A stretch of 35,101 bases of DNA from Burkholderiales bacterium (GCA_016213265.1 JACRBA010000026.1:1-35101); one strand, 5' to 3'; counted from the stretch's first letter, positions 6,403 to 15,442 are shown. Translations and numbers: made by a program. Notes: a model not told the origin generated them from the letters alone.

Positions 6403-7148
6403 TCATTCCCGAGCTGCACAAGAAGCCGGTGGCGCTGGACCGTGTCGGACACCGCGACCTCAAGGTGCGACGCGACCGCAACCCGCTGGAGGCAGCGACC
6501 GGCCTCAACGCCTTCTTCCTGACGGCGGCCGAGTTCATCGACGCGTGCAGGGACTACCCCATCCTGTTCCTGCCGGCGGGCCAGGACGAGCAGGGCAAGG
6601 CGCTGTGCGCGCCGGTGGCGGCGCTCGGCCTGCAGAAGGGCGAGAACCTCTTCTGGCGCCAGGGCCGCTGGGACGCGCGCTATGTCCCCGCCATGCTGCG
6701 AGCCTACCCCTTCGCGGGCGCGCCCACACCGGAGCGACAGCTGGTGGTCTGCATCGACGAGGCGAGCGAGGTCTGGAGCCGTGAGGAGGGCGAGCCCCTG
6801 TTCGACGCCGACGGCCAACCGACTCCCTATCTGGCCGGCATGCGGGAATTCGTCGAGAAGATCGAAATCGAGATCGACCGCACGCGCCAGGCGGGCCGTC
6901 GGCTCCTCGAGCTGGGCCTGCTGGAGCCGCGCCGCTTCGACGCCACGCTGCCGGACGGGTCGCCGCTGACGATCGACGGGTTCCTTGGCGTCAACGAGGA
7001 GAAGCTGGCGAAGCTGCCGGACGACCAGACCCTCGAACTGGCGCGCAACGGCCTGCTCGCACTGCTGCATTTCCACCTGGCGTCGCTGCGCAATATGACC
7101 AGGCTGCTGGAAGTGCACGCCGAGAAGCGCGCCGCCGAGGCGGCTTGA
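6399..7148 (+). CDS. SapC family protein
   Basis: The 249-residue product reads as the SapC family: IIPELHKKPVALDRVGHRDL at the N-terminus, then FLTAAEFIDACRDYPILF and FWRQGRWDARYVPAMLRAYPF. Proteins of this family are named after an S-layer-associated protein of Campylobacter; the function in betaproteobacteria is not established. A GTG start at 6399 overlaps the preceding stop by four bases, which makes it much better than the upstream alternative at 6297 inside the neighbouring gene. No signal peptide or membrane helix is visible. The coupling to a CorC/HlyC-type protein is the only functional hint. Confidence 0.85.
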   Translation: MIIPELHKKPVALDRVGHRDLKVRRDRNPLEAATGLNAFFLTAAEFIDACRDYPILFLPAGQDEQGKALCAPVAALGLQKGENLFWRQGRWDARYVPAMLRAYPFAGAPTPERQLVVCIDEASEVWSREEGEPLFDADGQPTPYLAGMREFVEKIEIEIDRTRQAGRRLLELGLLEPRRFDATLPDGSPLTIDGFLGVNEEKLAKLPDDQTLELARNGLLALLHFHLASLRNMTRLLEVHAEKRAAEAA

Positions 7149-7164
7149 CCGCCGGCCGGCGGTC
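7147..7164. repeat. Perfect 18-bp palindrome at the end of the SapC gene
   Basis: GACCGCCGGCCGGCGGTC is a perfect 18-base palindrome overlapping the SapC stop codon. It lacks an unpaired loop and a following T run, so a terminator role is uncertain; it could simply be a GC-rich intergenic hairpin. Confidence 0.35.
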
Positions 7165-7244
7165 GTGGGGTAGGTCCGGAGCGGCGGGCCGGGCCCGCCC
7201 GCGTAAGCTGGGGCATCCCCATGCCCTCGCTGCGAAGGACGCCC

Positions 7245-8297
7245 ATGCCGCCTGCCTCACGCCTCCTGAACCCGTTTCTTCGCCTGGCCGCCGGCGCCGC
7301 CCTGGCGGCGGCGCTGCCCGCCACGGCGCAGGAAGTCACCCTGCGCTTCCACCACATCTGGAACACCCAGGCCATGGCCTCGGTGCAGGTGATCCAGCCC
7401 TGGTGCGACAAGATCGCGCGTGAATCCGCCGGCCGCATGAAGTGCCAGGTGCTGCCTGCCATGACGGGCGGCGGCACCCCGCCGCAGCTGGTGGAGCGCG
7501 TCAAGGACGGCGTGGACGACCTGGTGATCACGCTGCCGGGCTACACCGCCGGCCGCTTCCTGGCCATGGAAGTGTTCGAGCTGCCCTTCATGACCAACTC
7601 GGCCGAGGCCGGCGCCCGCGCGGCGTGGGACTACCTGCAGAAGCACGCGCTCAAGGAGTTCCCGGGCACCAAGGTGCTGGCCACCTGGGTGCACGACGAG
7701 GGCTACGTGCACACCCGCGACCGGCCCGTGCGCACGCTGGCCGACTTCAAGGGCCTGAAGATGCGTGCGCCCACGCGGCAGACGAACACGCTGCTCGCCA
7801 GCCTGGGCGCCACGCCGGTGGGCCTGCCGCTGCCGTCGGTGCCCGACGCGGTGAGCAAGGGCACCATCGACGGCTTCCTGCTGCCGTGGGAGGTGATGCC
7901 CTCGCTGAAGCTGCAGGAGATGGTGCGCTACCACAGCGAGACCGACCCGAGCCGCCCTGCGCTCTACAGCGCCGTCTTCGTGTTCGCCATGAACCAGGCC
8001 CGCTACGACAGCCTGCCGGCCGAGCTGAAGAAGGTGATCGACGACAACAGCGGCGCGGCGCTGTCGCGCCAGATCGGCCGCACCTGGGACCAGAGCCAGG
8101 ACGCGGGCCGCCGCGCCGCGCGCGAGCGGGGCAACGTGTTCCACACCGTGCCCGCCGCCGAGCTCGACCAGTGGCGCGAGAAGGCCGCGCCGCTGTACGG
8201 CGCCTGGGTCAGCGAGGTCACCGCCAAGGGCTGGCCCGGGCAGCAGATGCTGCAGGACGCGCAGGCCCTGCTGGCCCAGTACCGCAGCGCGCCTTGA
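7245..8297 (+). CDS. TRAP-type (DctP-like) periplasmic solute-binding protein
   Basis: A 350-residue secreted protein with a signal peptide (basic start, hydrophobic core LAAGAALAAALPATAQ, cleavage after TAQ) followed by the DctP fold: LRFHHIWNTQA, the LVERVKDGVDDLVITLPGYTAGRF segment, FKGLKMRAPT (the conserved region with the carboxylate-binding Arg) and GTIDGFLLPWEV. It would capture an organic acid for a TRAP transporter, but no DctQ or DctM gene is adjacent. I choose the ATG at 7245, which has AAGGA seven bases upstream, instead of the one at 7221. The next gene is paaG, so an aromatic or carboxylic acid ligand is plausible but unproven. Confidence 0.85.
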   Translation: MPPASRLLNPFLRLAAGAALAAALPATAQEVTLRFHHIWNTQAMASVQVIQPWCDKIARESAGRMKCQVLPAMTGGGTPPQLVERVKDGVDDLVITLPGYTAGRFLAMEVFELPFMTNSAEAGARAAWDYLQKHALKEFPGTKVLATWVHDEGYVHTRDRPVRTLADFKGLKMRAPTRQTNTLLASLGATPVGLPLPSVPDAVSKGTIDGFLLPWEVMPSLKLQEMVRYHSETDPSRPALYSAVFVFAMNQARYDSLPAELKKVIDDNSGAALSRQIGRTWDQSQDAGRRAARERGNVFHTVPAAELDQWREKAAPLYGAWVSEVTAKGWPGQQMLQDAQALLAQYRSAP

Positions 8298-8366
8298 GGG
8301 GCCACCTGGGGGCGGGGCCGCGCCGCGCCCGCCCCGGCAGGCGCTGATCCGCCACAATCCGCCGCA

Positions 8367-8390
8367 TTCGCCGACCGGCAGGTCGGCGAA
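8367..8390. repeat. Perfect inverted repeat upstream of paaG
   Basis: TTCGCCGACC (8367-8376) and GGTCGGCGAA (8381-8390) are exact reverse complements separated by GGCA, 46 bases ahead of the paaG start. It could end transcription of the preceding gene, or be an operator: it shares the CCGACC core with the palindrome on the paaK promoter. The sequence alone does not decide. Confidence 0.5.
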
Positions 8391-8435
8391 CGGCATCCGC
8401 CGCCCCAACCCCGCCCTGACGAAAGACCCGCGCCC

Positions 8436-9230
8436 ATGTCCGACCCGCTCGTCCTGGTGGCCGATGACGGCCCCGTCCGCACGCTCACGCTGAACCGGCC
8501 TGCGGCCCTCAACAGCTTCACCTCGGCCATGCACGCCGAGCTGCGCGACGCGCTGGACGCGGCCGCCGCAGCCCACCATGTGCGGGCCGTCGTCATCACG
8601 GGCGCCGGGCGCGGCTTCTGCGCCGGGCAGGACCTGAACGACCCCGGCATGGCCCCGGGGGCGGACGGCAAGGTCGACATCGGCGCCGTCATCGAGGCCA
8701 ACTACAAGCCGCTGGCGCTGCGCCTGCGCGCCATGCCGGTGCCGGTGCTGGCGGCGGTCAACGGCGTGGCGGCCGGCGCGGGCGCCAACCTCGCGCTGGG
8801 CTGCGACCTGGTGGTGGCCGCGCGCAGCGCGAGCTTCATCCAGGCCTTCGCCAAGATCGGCCTCATCCCCGACTGCGGCGGCACCTGGCTGCTGCCGCGG
8901 CTGCTGGGCCGCGCCCGGGCGCTCGGCCTGGCGCTCACCGGCGACAAGCTGCCGGCCGAGGAGGCCGTGCGCCTGGGCCTCATCTGGCAGTGCGTGGACG
9001 ATGCCGAGCTCGTCGCCACCAGCCAGGCCCTGGCCCAGCGCCTGGCCGCCATGCCGGTGAAGGCGCTGGCCGCCACCCGACAGGCGCTGGACGCGGCCGC
9101 GCACATGACCATGGAAGATGCCCTGGCGCTGGAGGCGCGCATGCAGCGCGAGCTGGGCCACCAGGCCGATTTCGCCGAGGGCGTGGCCGCGTTCCAGCAA
9201 AAGCGCGCGCCCCACTTCACCGACCGCTGA
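8436..9230 (+). CDS. paaG: 2-(1,2-epoxy-1,2-dihydrophenyl)acetyl-CoA isomerase
   Basis: PaaG is a crotonase-fold enzyme that converts ring-1,2-epoxyphenylacetyl-CoA to the seven-membered oxepin-CoA, the step between the PaaABCE epoxidase and PaaZ. The 264-residue product shows the crotonase oxyanion-hole segments GRGFCAGQDL at 58-67 and VNGVAAGAGANLALGCDL at 108-124, and the PaaG-type block IGLIPDCGGTWLLPRL at 141-156 with Asp146 at the catalytic position. It is followed at 14 bases by paaI. Other enoyl-CoA hydratases are possible by fold, but the CAGQDL and IPDCGGTW motifs and the cluster support PaaG. Confidence 0.9.
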   Translation: MSDPLVLVADDGPVRTLTLNRPAALNSFTSAMHAELRDALDAAAAAHHVRAVVITGAGRGFCAGQDLNDPGMAPGADGKVDIGAVIEANYKPLALRLRAMPVPVLAAVNGVAAGAGANLALGCDLVVAARSASFIQAFAKIGLIPDCGGTWLLPRLLGRARALGLALTGDKLPAEEAVRLGLIWQCVDDAELVATSQALAQRLAAMPVKALAATRQALDAAAHMTMEDALALEARMQRELGHQADFAEGVAAFQQKRAPHFTDR

Positions 9231-9244
9231 AAGGGCCTGCCGCC

Positions 9245-9694
9245 ATGGCCGAGATCGACCCGCAACGCCTGGCCGAGGCCGTGCGCGACGCCATGTGGCG
9301 CAACGACCGTGCCTCCCAGGGCATGGGCATGCAGGTGCTGGCCATCGGGCCCGGCACGGCCACGCTGCAGATGACCGTGCAGGAGCGCATGCTCAACGGC
9401 CACGACATCTGCCATGGCGGCTTCGTCACCACCCTGGCCGACTCAGCCTTCGCCTTCGCCTGCAACGCGTACAACGAGGTCACCGTGGCCTCGGGCTTCG
9501 ACGTCAACCTCGTGGCCGCCGCCCGCCTGGGCGACGTGCTCACCGCCACGGCGAGCGAGGTGCACCGCGCCGGCCGCACAGGCGTGTACGACATCGACGT
9601 GCGCAACCAGCGTGGCGAACGCGTGGCCGCCTTCCGCGGCCGCTCCTATACCCTCAAGGGCAAACACGTGGTCGACCCGTCCACGCTCACCTGA
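9245..9694 (+). CDS. paaI: Hydroxyphenylacetyl-CoA thioesterase
   Basis: A hotdog-fold thioesterase of 149 residues. PaaI hydrolyses dead-end CoA thioesters formed in the phenylacetate pathway and so recovers CoA. The family block is clear: ERMLNGHDICHGGFVTTLADSAFAFACN, with the HGG motif at 57-59 and Asp66 in the expected catalytic position on the long helix. The ATG at 9245 follows the paaG stop closely and gives the usual PaaI length; longer in-frame extensions lie inside paaG. Confidence 0.92.
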   Translation: MAEIDPQRLAEAVRDAMWRNDRASQGMGMQVLAIGPGTATLQMTVQERMLNGHDICHGGFVTTLADSAFAFACNAYNEVTVASGFDVNLVAAARLGDVLTATASEVHRAGRTGVYDIDVRNQRGERVAAFRGRSYTLKGKHVVDPSTLT

Positions 9695-9704
9695 CCGCCT
9701 CCCC

Positions 9705-11762
9705 ATGAAGCACCGATTTCTCCCGCTGGCCCTGGCCACCGGGCTCGGCCTGGCGGCGTCCGTCTGCTCGGCCGCCGACCAGCCCCTCACGGCGCTGCCC
9801 TACACGCCGGGCCTGGACGTCCAGTCCATGGACACGCGCGCCGCGCCCTGCGAAGACTTCTACCAGTACGCCTGCGGCGGCTGGATGCAGCGCCACCCCA
9901 TCCCGCCCGACCAGGCGCGCTGGGACGTCTATTCCAAGCTGGCCGACGAGAACAAGCGCTTCCTCTGGGGCATCCTCGACGGGCTGGCGCAGCAGACCGA
10001 GGGCCGCACCCCCGCGCAGCAGCAGATCGGCGACCTGTTCGCCTCCTGCATGGACGAGTCCGCCGTGCAGGCCCTGGGCACTGCGCCCTTCGCGCCCTGG
10101 CGCGAGCGCATCGCAGGCCTGCGCAGCATGAAGGACCTGCCCGGCGTGCTCGCCGCGCTGCACCTGTCGGTGGCCGATGGCATGCCTTTCGCGTTCGGCC
10201 AGAACCCCGACTTCGGCGATTCCAGCCGCGCCATCGGTTTCGTGATGGCCGGCGGCCTGTCGCTGCCTGACCGCGACGACTACCTCTCCAGCGAGCCGCG
10301 CCTGCGCGAGATGCGCGCGCGCTTCGTGGCGCACGTGGCGCGCATGCTCGAGCTCGACGGCATGCCCGCCGATCAGGCCGGCGAGGCCGCGATGACCGTG
10401 CTGTCGATCGAGAGCGAGCTGGCCGCCGCCATGCTCACCCGCGTGCAGCAGCGCGAGCCCAGCCGCCTGCACCGCGTGATGGGCCTGGCCGGCCTGAAGA
10501 AGCTGGCGCCGCACTTCGATTGGGTGGCGTACTTCGACGCCCTGGGCGTGCCGGCCCAGCGCGTGGTGAACGTCACCGAGCCGGCCTTCCTGCGGGCGCT
10601 GGACGGCGCGCTCGCCCGGCGCCCGCTGGCCGAGTGGCAGACCTACCTGCGCTGGCATGCGCTGAACGCCATGGCCGACGAGCTGCCGCGCGCGTTCGAA
10701 GACGAGCACTTCGCCTTTTTCAGCCAGGCCCTGCGCGGCATCCCGCAGCCGCCGCCGCGCTGGCGGCGTTGCGTCACCGTGGTGGACACGCTGCTCGGTG
10801 ATGCACTGGGGCAGGAGTTCGTGCGCCGCACCTTCGGCCCCGAGCAGAAGCGTGCCACCGAGCGCATGACGGCCCAGATCGAGCAGGCCATGGCGCGCCG
10901 CATCCAGGCGCTGGACTGGATGACACCCGCCACCAAGGCGCGCGCGCTGGAAAAGCTCTCGGCCGTGGTCAACAAGGTGGGCTACCCCGACCGCTGGATC
11001 GACTACGCCAGCGTGCGCATCGTGCGCGATGATTTCGCCGGCAACGTGCGCCGGGCCACCGAGTTCGACACGCGCCGTGAACTGGCCAAGATCGGCAAGC
11101 CCGTGGACCGTGTCGAGTGGAGCATGACGCCGCCCACGGTGAACGCCTACTACAACCCGCAGGGCAACGACATCAACTTTCCCGCCGGCGTGCTGCAGCC
11201 GCCGCTGTACGACCCGAAGATGGATGCCGGCCCCAACTACGGCAACACCGGCGGCACCATCGGCCACGAGCTGATCCACGGCTTCGACGACGAGGGCCGC
11301 CAGTTCGACGCGCGCGGCAACTTGCGCAACTGGTGGACGCCGCGCGACGAGGCGGCGTTCAACGAGCGCGCGCAATGCCTGGTGGACCAGTACGCCCAGT
11401 ACCCGGTGGTGGACGACATCCGCATCAACAGCCGGCTCACGCTGGGTGAAGACCTGGCCGACCTGGGCGGCCTGGTGCTGGCGCTCATGGCCTGGCAGGC
11501 CGAGGTGGGCGATGAGGCCACGGCCACGCAGCCGCTGCGCGACGGGCTCACGCCGCTGCAGCGCTTCTTCGTGGGCTTTGCCCAGTGGGCCTGCGAGAAC
11601 ACCCGGCCCGAAGAGCTGCGCATCCATGCCCGGGTGGACCCGCACTCGCCGGGCCGCTGGCGCGTGAACGGCCTGGTGGTGAACCTGCCCGAGTTCCAGC
11701 AGGCCTTTGCCTGCCGCACGGGCCAGCCCATGGCCCCGGCCAAGCGCTGCCGCATCTGGTGA
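9705..11762 (+). CDS. M13 family (neprilysin/PepO-like) zinc metallopeptidase
   Basis: A 685-residue secreted endopeptidase, with a signal peptide at residues 1-23 ending in VCSAAD. The mature part begins with the M13 pattern PCEDFYQYACGGWM. The zinc site is HELIH at 521-525 (within GHELIHGFDDEGRQFD) and Glu582 in GEDLADLGG, the third ligand region; NAYYNPQGNDINFPAGVLQPP precedes it and the C-terminus ends CRIW as in neprilysins. It should cleave peptides in the periplasm or outside the cell. It begins ten bases after paaI, so it may be co-transcribed although it has no known role in phenylacetate breakdown. Confidence 0.93.
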   Translation: MKHRFLPLALATGLGLAASVCSAADQPLTALPYTPGLDVQSMDTRAAPCEDFYQYACGGWMQRHPIPPDQARWDVYSKLADENKRFLWGILDGLAQQTEGRTPAQQQIGDLFASCMDESAVQALGTAPFAPWRERIAGLRSMKDLPGVLAALHLSVADGMPFAFGQNPDFGDSSRAIGFVMAGGLSLPDRDDYLSSEPRLREMRARFVAHVARMLELDGMPADQAGEAAMTVLSIESELAAAMLTRVQQREPSRLHRVMGLAGLKKLAPHFDWVAYFDALGVPAQRVVNVTEPAFLRALDGALARRPLAEWQTYLRWHALNAMADELPRAFEDEHFAFFSQALRGIPQPPPRWRRCVTVVDTLLGDALGQEFVRRTFGPEQKRATERMTAQIEQAMARRIQALDWMTPATKARALEKLSAVVNKVGYPDRWIDYASVRIVRDDFAGNVRRATEFDTRRELAKIGKPVDRVEWSMTPPTVNAYYNPQGNDINFPAGVLQPPLYDPKMDAGPNYGNTGGTIGHELIHGFDDEGRQFDARGNLRNWWTPRDEAAFNERAQCLVDQYAQYPVVDDIRINSRLTLGEDLADLGGLVLALMAWQAEVGDEATATQPLRDGLTPLQRFFVGFAQWACENTRPEELRIHARVDPHSPGRWRVNGLVVNLPEFQQAFACRTGQPMAPAKRCRIW

Positions 11763-11771
11763 TGGCCCATG

Positions 11772-11797
11772 GCCCGGCGGCCCTGCCCGCCGGGCCC
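11772..11797 (+). terminator. GC-rich hairpin after the M13 peptidase gene
   Basis: GGCCCGGCGG and CCGCCGGGCC-type arms (11772-11781 and 11788-11797) form a ten-pair stem with a six-base loop, eight bases after the stop codon. There is no T run after it, which is common in very GC-rich genomes, so the terminator call is moderate. Confidence 0.45.
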
Positions 11798-11918
11798 CTG
11801 GGGTAAACATCGATGGCCCGCCGCGCCCGGTGCAGCGATACAGCAGCCCGGGTGCGGCGGGCCTCGTTCTTGCGAGGGCCTGCGCCGCGTGCAACACCAC
11901 ACACGAGGAGCGCAGCGG

Positions 11919-12896
11919 ATGGGGCGTCGACAGGGGCAGGGCAGGGCGGTGCGGCGGTGGCTGGCGGCGGCCACGCTCGCGGTCACCGGCATGGTGGCCG
12001 TGGCGGCGCAGGCCGCGCCGGGGATGACGATCGGCGCCATCGTGCCGCGCAGCTGGCCGAACCCGGCCGATGGCGAGGACATCGTGGCCGGCATGCAGCT
12101 GGCCATCAAGACCTGGCCGGGCAACGAGGTGCCGCGCCTGGTCATCCATGACAGCGGCTGCCGGGCCGAGCGCGCCGACGCCGCGGCGCGCGAACTGGTG
12201 GCGGCCAAGGTCGATGTGGTGCTGGGCAGCTGGTGTGTCATCGGCCAGGCGCCGCGCATCGTCGCCGAGGCCGGGGTGCCCTACATCTCCGCCCACCCCG
12301 AGCGCCTGCAGCGTCCGCCGGCCGGTGTGCTGCAGCTGGGCCGCATCGAGGTCTACCAGGCCGAGCAGGTGGCCGCGCGGCTGCGGCAGGAAACGGGGCT
12401 GCGCGTGTCGGCCCGCACCGCCTGCTGGATGGACTTCCGCCCCGTGGTGCGCGAGCCCTATGACGCCGTGCTGTGCCCCGTGGTCGGCCTCGACGCTGGC
12501 CGCTGGCAGCAGGCCGAGGCCACGTTCACGGCCGCGCACCGCCGGCCCTTCAGCTGGGCGGTGGCGCGCGGCTACGCCGCCATGGAGGCTGCGCTGGCCC
12601 AGATGCGGCGCCTGCGCACGGCCGGCCGCTCGAACGGGCCGCTGCCCACCGTGCTGGGGCCCGTGCCGGCGGCCGACGCCCCGGCGCCCGCCGATGCCCT
12701 GCAGCTGGTGCTGGCGCCGCAGCTGCCACGGCTGTCGGCGCGCGACGCGGCGGCCGTGCAGCAGCTGCTGCAGACCAAGGCCTGCTGCCCACCCGGGGCC
12801 GCCTGCACGCCGCGCGGCCCCTGGGCCGAGTTGCCCTTCGAGGTGCGTGGCACCACGGCCGCCTGCCCCGTGCGCACCCCGGCGGCCGCGCCCTGA
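11919..12896 (+). CDS. Periplasmic solute-binding protein, branched-chain amino-acid type fold
   Basis: A 325-residue protein with a twin-basic start (MGRRQGQGRAVRRWL), a hydrophobic core and a likely cleavage after AAQAA. The mature part matches type-I periplasmic binding proteins of the LivK group: GMTIGAIVPR, then GEDIVAGMQLAIKTW, LVIHDSGCRAERADAAARELVAAKVDVVLGSW and ISAHPERL. The protein ends in a cysteine-rich tail (CCPPGAAC) not usual in this family. GAGGAG eight bases ahead of the ATG at 11919 supports this start over in-frame codons upstream. No permease or ATPase gene is adjacent. Its position just before paaK suggests, but does not show, a role in aromatic acid uptake or sensing. 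Confidence 0.75.
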   Translation: MGRRQGQGRAVRRWLAAATLAVTGMVAVAAQAAPGMTIGAIVPRSWPNPADGEDIVAGMQLAIKTWPGNEVPRLVIHDSGCRAERADAAARELVAAKVDVVLGSWCVIGQAPRIVAEAGVPYISAHPERLQRPPAGVLQLGRIEVYQAEQVAARLRQETGLRVSARTACWMDFRPVVREPYDAVLCPVVGLDAGRWQQAEATFTAAHRRPFSWAVARGYAAMEAALAQMRRLRTAGRSNGPLPTVLGPVPAADAPAPADALQLVLAPQLPRLSARDAAAVQQLLQTKACCPPGAACTPRGPWAELPFEVRGTTAACPVRTPAAAP

Positions 12897-12931
12897 GCCC
12901 GACCTAGGGAAAAAACCGATCACCCCCTGAC

Positions 12932-12980
12932 TTGTGTCAACCCGGCTTGCGCGCCTATGATTTACCGACCGTCCGGTAAA
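12932..12980 (+). promoter_or_regulatory. paaK promoter with overlapping palindromic operator (probable PaaR site)
   Basis: TTGTGT (12932-12937) and TATGAT (12956-12961) with an 18-base spacer make a good sigma-70 promoter. Directly after the -10 box lies TTTACCGACC-GTCCGGTAAA (12961-12980), an imperfect palindrome with 16 of 20 positions symmetric, sitting on the expected transcription start. A TetR-family repressor bound here would block initiation. The TetR gene at 18426 is the obvious candidate, and a ligand such as phenylacetyl-CoA would relieve repression as known for PaaR/PaaX systems. The operator assignment is inference. Confidence 0.7.
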
Positions 12981-13011
12981 CAAACTCCCCAGCTGCCCCG
13001 CAGCGCGCCCC

Positions 13012-14319
13012 ATGCCCGTCAAGACACCCGCCCCCGGCGACCTGGAGCCCATCGAGACCGCCAGCCGCGACGAGCTGGCCGCCCTGCAGCTGCAGCGTCT
13101 GCGTGACACGCTGGAGCGGGTCTACGCCCACGTGCCGCACTACCGGGCCGCCTTCGATGCCAAGGGTGTGCACCCGTCCGACCTGCGCAGCCTGGCCGAC
13201 CTGGCGAAGTTCCCCTTCACCACCAAGCACGACCTGCGTGCCAACTACCCCTTCGGCATGTTCGCCGTGCCGCGCGAGCAGGTGGTGCGCGTGCACGCTT
13301 CGTCGGGCACCACCGGCAAGCCCACGGTGGTGGGCTACACCCAGGCCGACATCGACACCTGGGCGGGCCTGGTGGCGCGCTCCATCCGCGCGGCGGGCGG
13401 CCGGCCGGGCGACATCGTGCAAGTGGCCTATGGCTACGGCCTGTTCACGGGTGGCCTGGGCGCGCACTACGGCGCCGAGCGCCTGGGCTGCACGGTCATC
13501 CCCATGTCCGGCGGCCAGACGGAGAAGCAGGTTCAGCTGATCCGCGATTTCCAGCCCGACATCATCATGGTCACGCCCAGCTACATGCAGGTGATCATCG
13601 AGGAGTTCCGCCGCCAAGGCCTGGACCCGCGCGAGATGTCGCTCAAGGTGGGCATCTTCGGCGCCGAACCCTGGACGGAGGCGATGCGTGCGCAGATCGA
13701 GGCCGATGCGGCCATCGACGCCGTGGACATCTACGGCCTGTCCGAGGTGATGGGCCCGGGCGTGGCCAGCGAATGCGTCGAGAGCAAGGACGGCCCGGTC
13801 ATCTGGGAAGACCACTTCTACCCCGAGATCATCGACCCCGAGACGGGCGAGGTGCTGCCCGATGGTGCAGAGGGCGAGCTGGTCTTCACCTCGCTGACCA
13901 AGCAGGCCTTTCCGATCATCCGCTACCGCACGCGTGACCTCACCCGCCTGCTGCCGCCCACCTCGCGCGGCATGCGCCGCATGGGCAAGATCGTCGGCCG
14001 CTCCGACGACATGCTCATCATCCGCGGCGTCAACCTGTTCCCCACCCAGGTGGAGGAGCTGGTGCTGCAGACGCCGGGGCTGTCGGGCCAGTACCAGCTC
14101 GTGGTCACGCGCAACGGTGCGCTGGACGAAGTCACCGTGCGCTGCGAGCTGCTGCCCGAGCAGGCCGGCGCCGACCGCGAGGGCCTGGCCCGCCAGCTGC
14201 AGCACCGCATCAAGACGCTCATCGGCGTGAGCACCCGCGTGGAAGTGGGCGCGCCCGAGACCATCGAACGCACGCTCGTGGGCAAGGCCCGCCGCGTCAT
14301 CGACCAACGGCCGCGCTGA
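13012..14319 (+). CDS. paaK: Phenylacetate-CoA ligase
   Basis: PaaK activates phenylacetate to phenylacetyl-CoA with ATP and CoA, the first committed step. The 435-residue length is normal. It has the AMP-binding motif SSGTTGKP at 97-104, [35 protein letters not shown] and, near the C-terminus, [25 protein letters not shown], the hinge and C-terminal lid typical of the PaaK group. It is the first gene behind the palindromic promoter and is followed at 37 bases by paaA. Confidence 0.96.
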   Translation: MPVKTPAPGDLEPIETASRDELAALQLQRLRDTLERVYAHVPHYRAAFDAKGVHPSDLRSLADLAKFPFTTKHDLRANYPFGMFAVPREQVVRVHASSGTTGKPTVVGYTQADIDTWAGLVARSIRAAGGRPGDIVQVAYGYGLFTGGLGAHYGAERLGCTVIPMSGGQTEKQVQLIRDFQPDIIMVTPSYMQVIIEEFRRQGLDPREMSLKVGIFGAEPWTEAMRAQIEADAAIDAVDIYGLSEVMGPGVASECVESKDGPVIWEDHFYPEIIDPETGEVLPDGAEGELVFTSLTKQAFPIIRYRTRDLTRLLPPTSRGMRRMGKIVGRSDDMLIIRGVNLFPTQVEELVLQTPGLSGQYQLVVTRNGALDEVTVRCELLPEQAGADREGLARQLQHRIKTLIGVSTRVEVGAPETIERTLVGKARRVIDQRPR

Positions 14320-14356
14320 CGCCTTCCGCGCCCGCCAGCCGCAACCAGGAGACCGC

Positions 14357-15358
14357 ATGTACACCCAGGCGATGGACACCGCGCCGCAGGAGGCGCGCAA
14401 GGCCGTTCGTTCGGCCGAGGAGGCCGAGCTCGAGGCCCGCTTCGAGGCGCGCATCGACGACGGCGCCTTCATCGAGGCCAAGGACTGGATGCCCGAGCAC
14501 TACCGCAAGACGCTGGTGCGGCAGATCAGCCAGCATGCGCATTCCGAGATCGTCGGCATGCTGCCCGAGGGCAACTGGGTGACGCGTGCGCCCACGCTCA
14601 AGCGCAAGGCGATCCTGCTGGCGAAGATCCAGGACGAGGGCGGCCACGGCCTGTACCTGTACGCCGCCGCCGAGACGCTGGGCACCAGCCGCGACCAGCT
14701 GCTCGACGCGCTGCACAGCGGCAAGGCCAAGTACAGCTCGATCTTCAACTACCCCACCCTCACCTGGGCGGACGTGGGCGTGATCGGCTGGCTCGTGGAT
14801 GGCGCGGCCATCATGAACCAGATCCCCCTGTGCCGCTGCTCGTACGCCCCGTATGCGCGGGCCATGATCCGCGTGTGCAAGGAGGAGAGCTTCCACCAGC
14901 GCCAGGGCTTCGACGCGCTGAACGTGATGATGCGCGAGGGCACCGAGGCGCAGCGCGCGATGGTGCAGGACGCGGTGAACCGCTGGTGGTGGCCCAGCCT
15001 GATGATGTTCGGCCCGCACGACAGCGACAGCCCGAACAGCGCGCAATCCATGCGCTGGGGCATCAAGCGCATCAGCAACGACGACCTGCGCCAGAAGTTC
15101 GTCGACGCCACGGTGGAGCAGGCCAAGGTGCTGGGCGTGAGCCTGCCCGACCCGCTGCTCCAGTGGAACGAGGCGCGCGGCCACTACGACTTCGGCCCCA
15201 TCGACTGGGCCGAGTTCTGGCGCGTGGTGGGCGGCGAAGGCGCCTGCAACCGCGAGCGCCTGCAGGCCCGCGTGGACGCCTGGGAAGAGGGCGCCTGGGT
15301 GCGCGAAGCGGCCCTGGCCCATGCCCGCAAGCAGCAGACCCAGGCCGAAGCGGCCTGA
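14357..15358 (+). CDS. paaA: Phenylacetyl-CoA 1,2-epoxidase, catalytic subunit PaaA
   Basis: The diiron oxygenase subunit that puts oxygen across the 1,2 bond of phenylacetyl-CoA. The 333-residue protein carries the ferritin-like ligand motifs: [19 protein letters not shown] (Glu/His), [18 protein letters not shown] (DExxH-type) and [17 protein letters not shown] (EExxH). It also has the conserved stretch [26 protein letters not shown] lies seven bases before the ATG at 14357. It is followed by a repeat-filled gap of about 100 bases and then paaB. Confidence 0.97.
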   Translation: MYTQAMDTAPQEARKAVRSAEEAELEARFEARIDDGAFIEAKDWMPEHYRKTLVRQISQHAHSEIVGMLPEGNWVTRAPTLKRKAILLAKIQDEGGHGLYLYAAAETLGTSRDQLLDALHSGKAKYSSIFNYPTLTWADVGVIGWLVDGAAIMNQIPLCRCSYAPYARAMIRVCKEESFHQRQGFDALNVMMREGTEAQRAMVQDAVNRWWWPSLMMFGPHDSDSPNSAQSMRWGIKRISNDDLRQKFVDATVEQAKVLGVSLPDPLLQWNEARGHYDFGPIDWAEFWRVVGGEGACNRERLQARVDAWEEGAWVREAALAHARKQQTQAEAA

Positions 15359-15365
15359 GCCCGGC

Positions 15366-15413
15366 CCAACCGTCTGGACCGGGCTCCCCCCAACCGTCTG
15401 GACTGGGCTCCCC
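15366..15413 (+). repeat. Tandem duplication of a 24-bp unit between paaA and paaB
   Basis: The unit CCAACCGTCTGGAC(C/T)GGGCT followed by four C occurs twice in a row (15366-15389 and 15390-15413) with one base different. It directly precedes a copy of the 26-bp dispersed repeat, so it may be a by-product of repeat expansion in this gap. No function is evident. Confidence 0.7.
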
Positions 15414-15417
15414 CCTA

Positions 15418-15442
15418 CCGTTCGGCCTGAGCCTGTCGAAGG
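15418..15442 (+). repeat. Dispersed 26-bp REP-like element, copy 1 (paaA-paaB gap)
   Basis: CCGTTCGGCCTGAGCCTGTC followed by GAAGG is a copy of the repeat found six more times between here and 20523. It lies just ahead of the paaB ribosome site (GAGGAG) within an operon, so it may form a local hairpin in the paaAB message. Confidence 0.75.

Noticed and set aside
9687..13109. A very long minus-strand open frame (over 1100 codons) opposite paaI, the M13 peptidase and paaK
   Set aside because: It is antisense to well-recognised genes and has the His/Gly/Arg/Ala-rich make-up of a shadow frame in GC-rich DNA; similar long shadows occur opposite paaG, paaABC, paaZ and the TauE-UspA gene.
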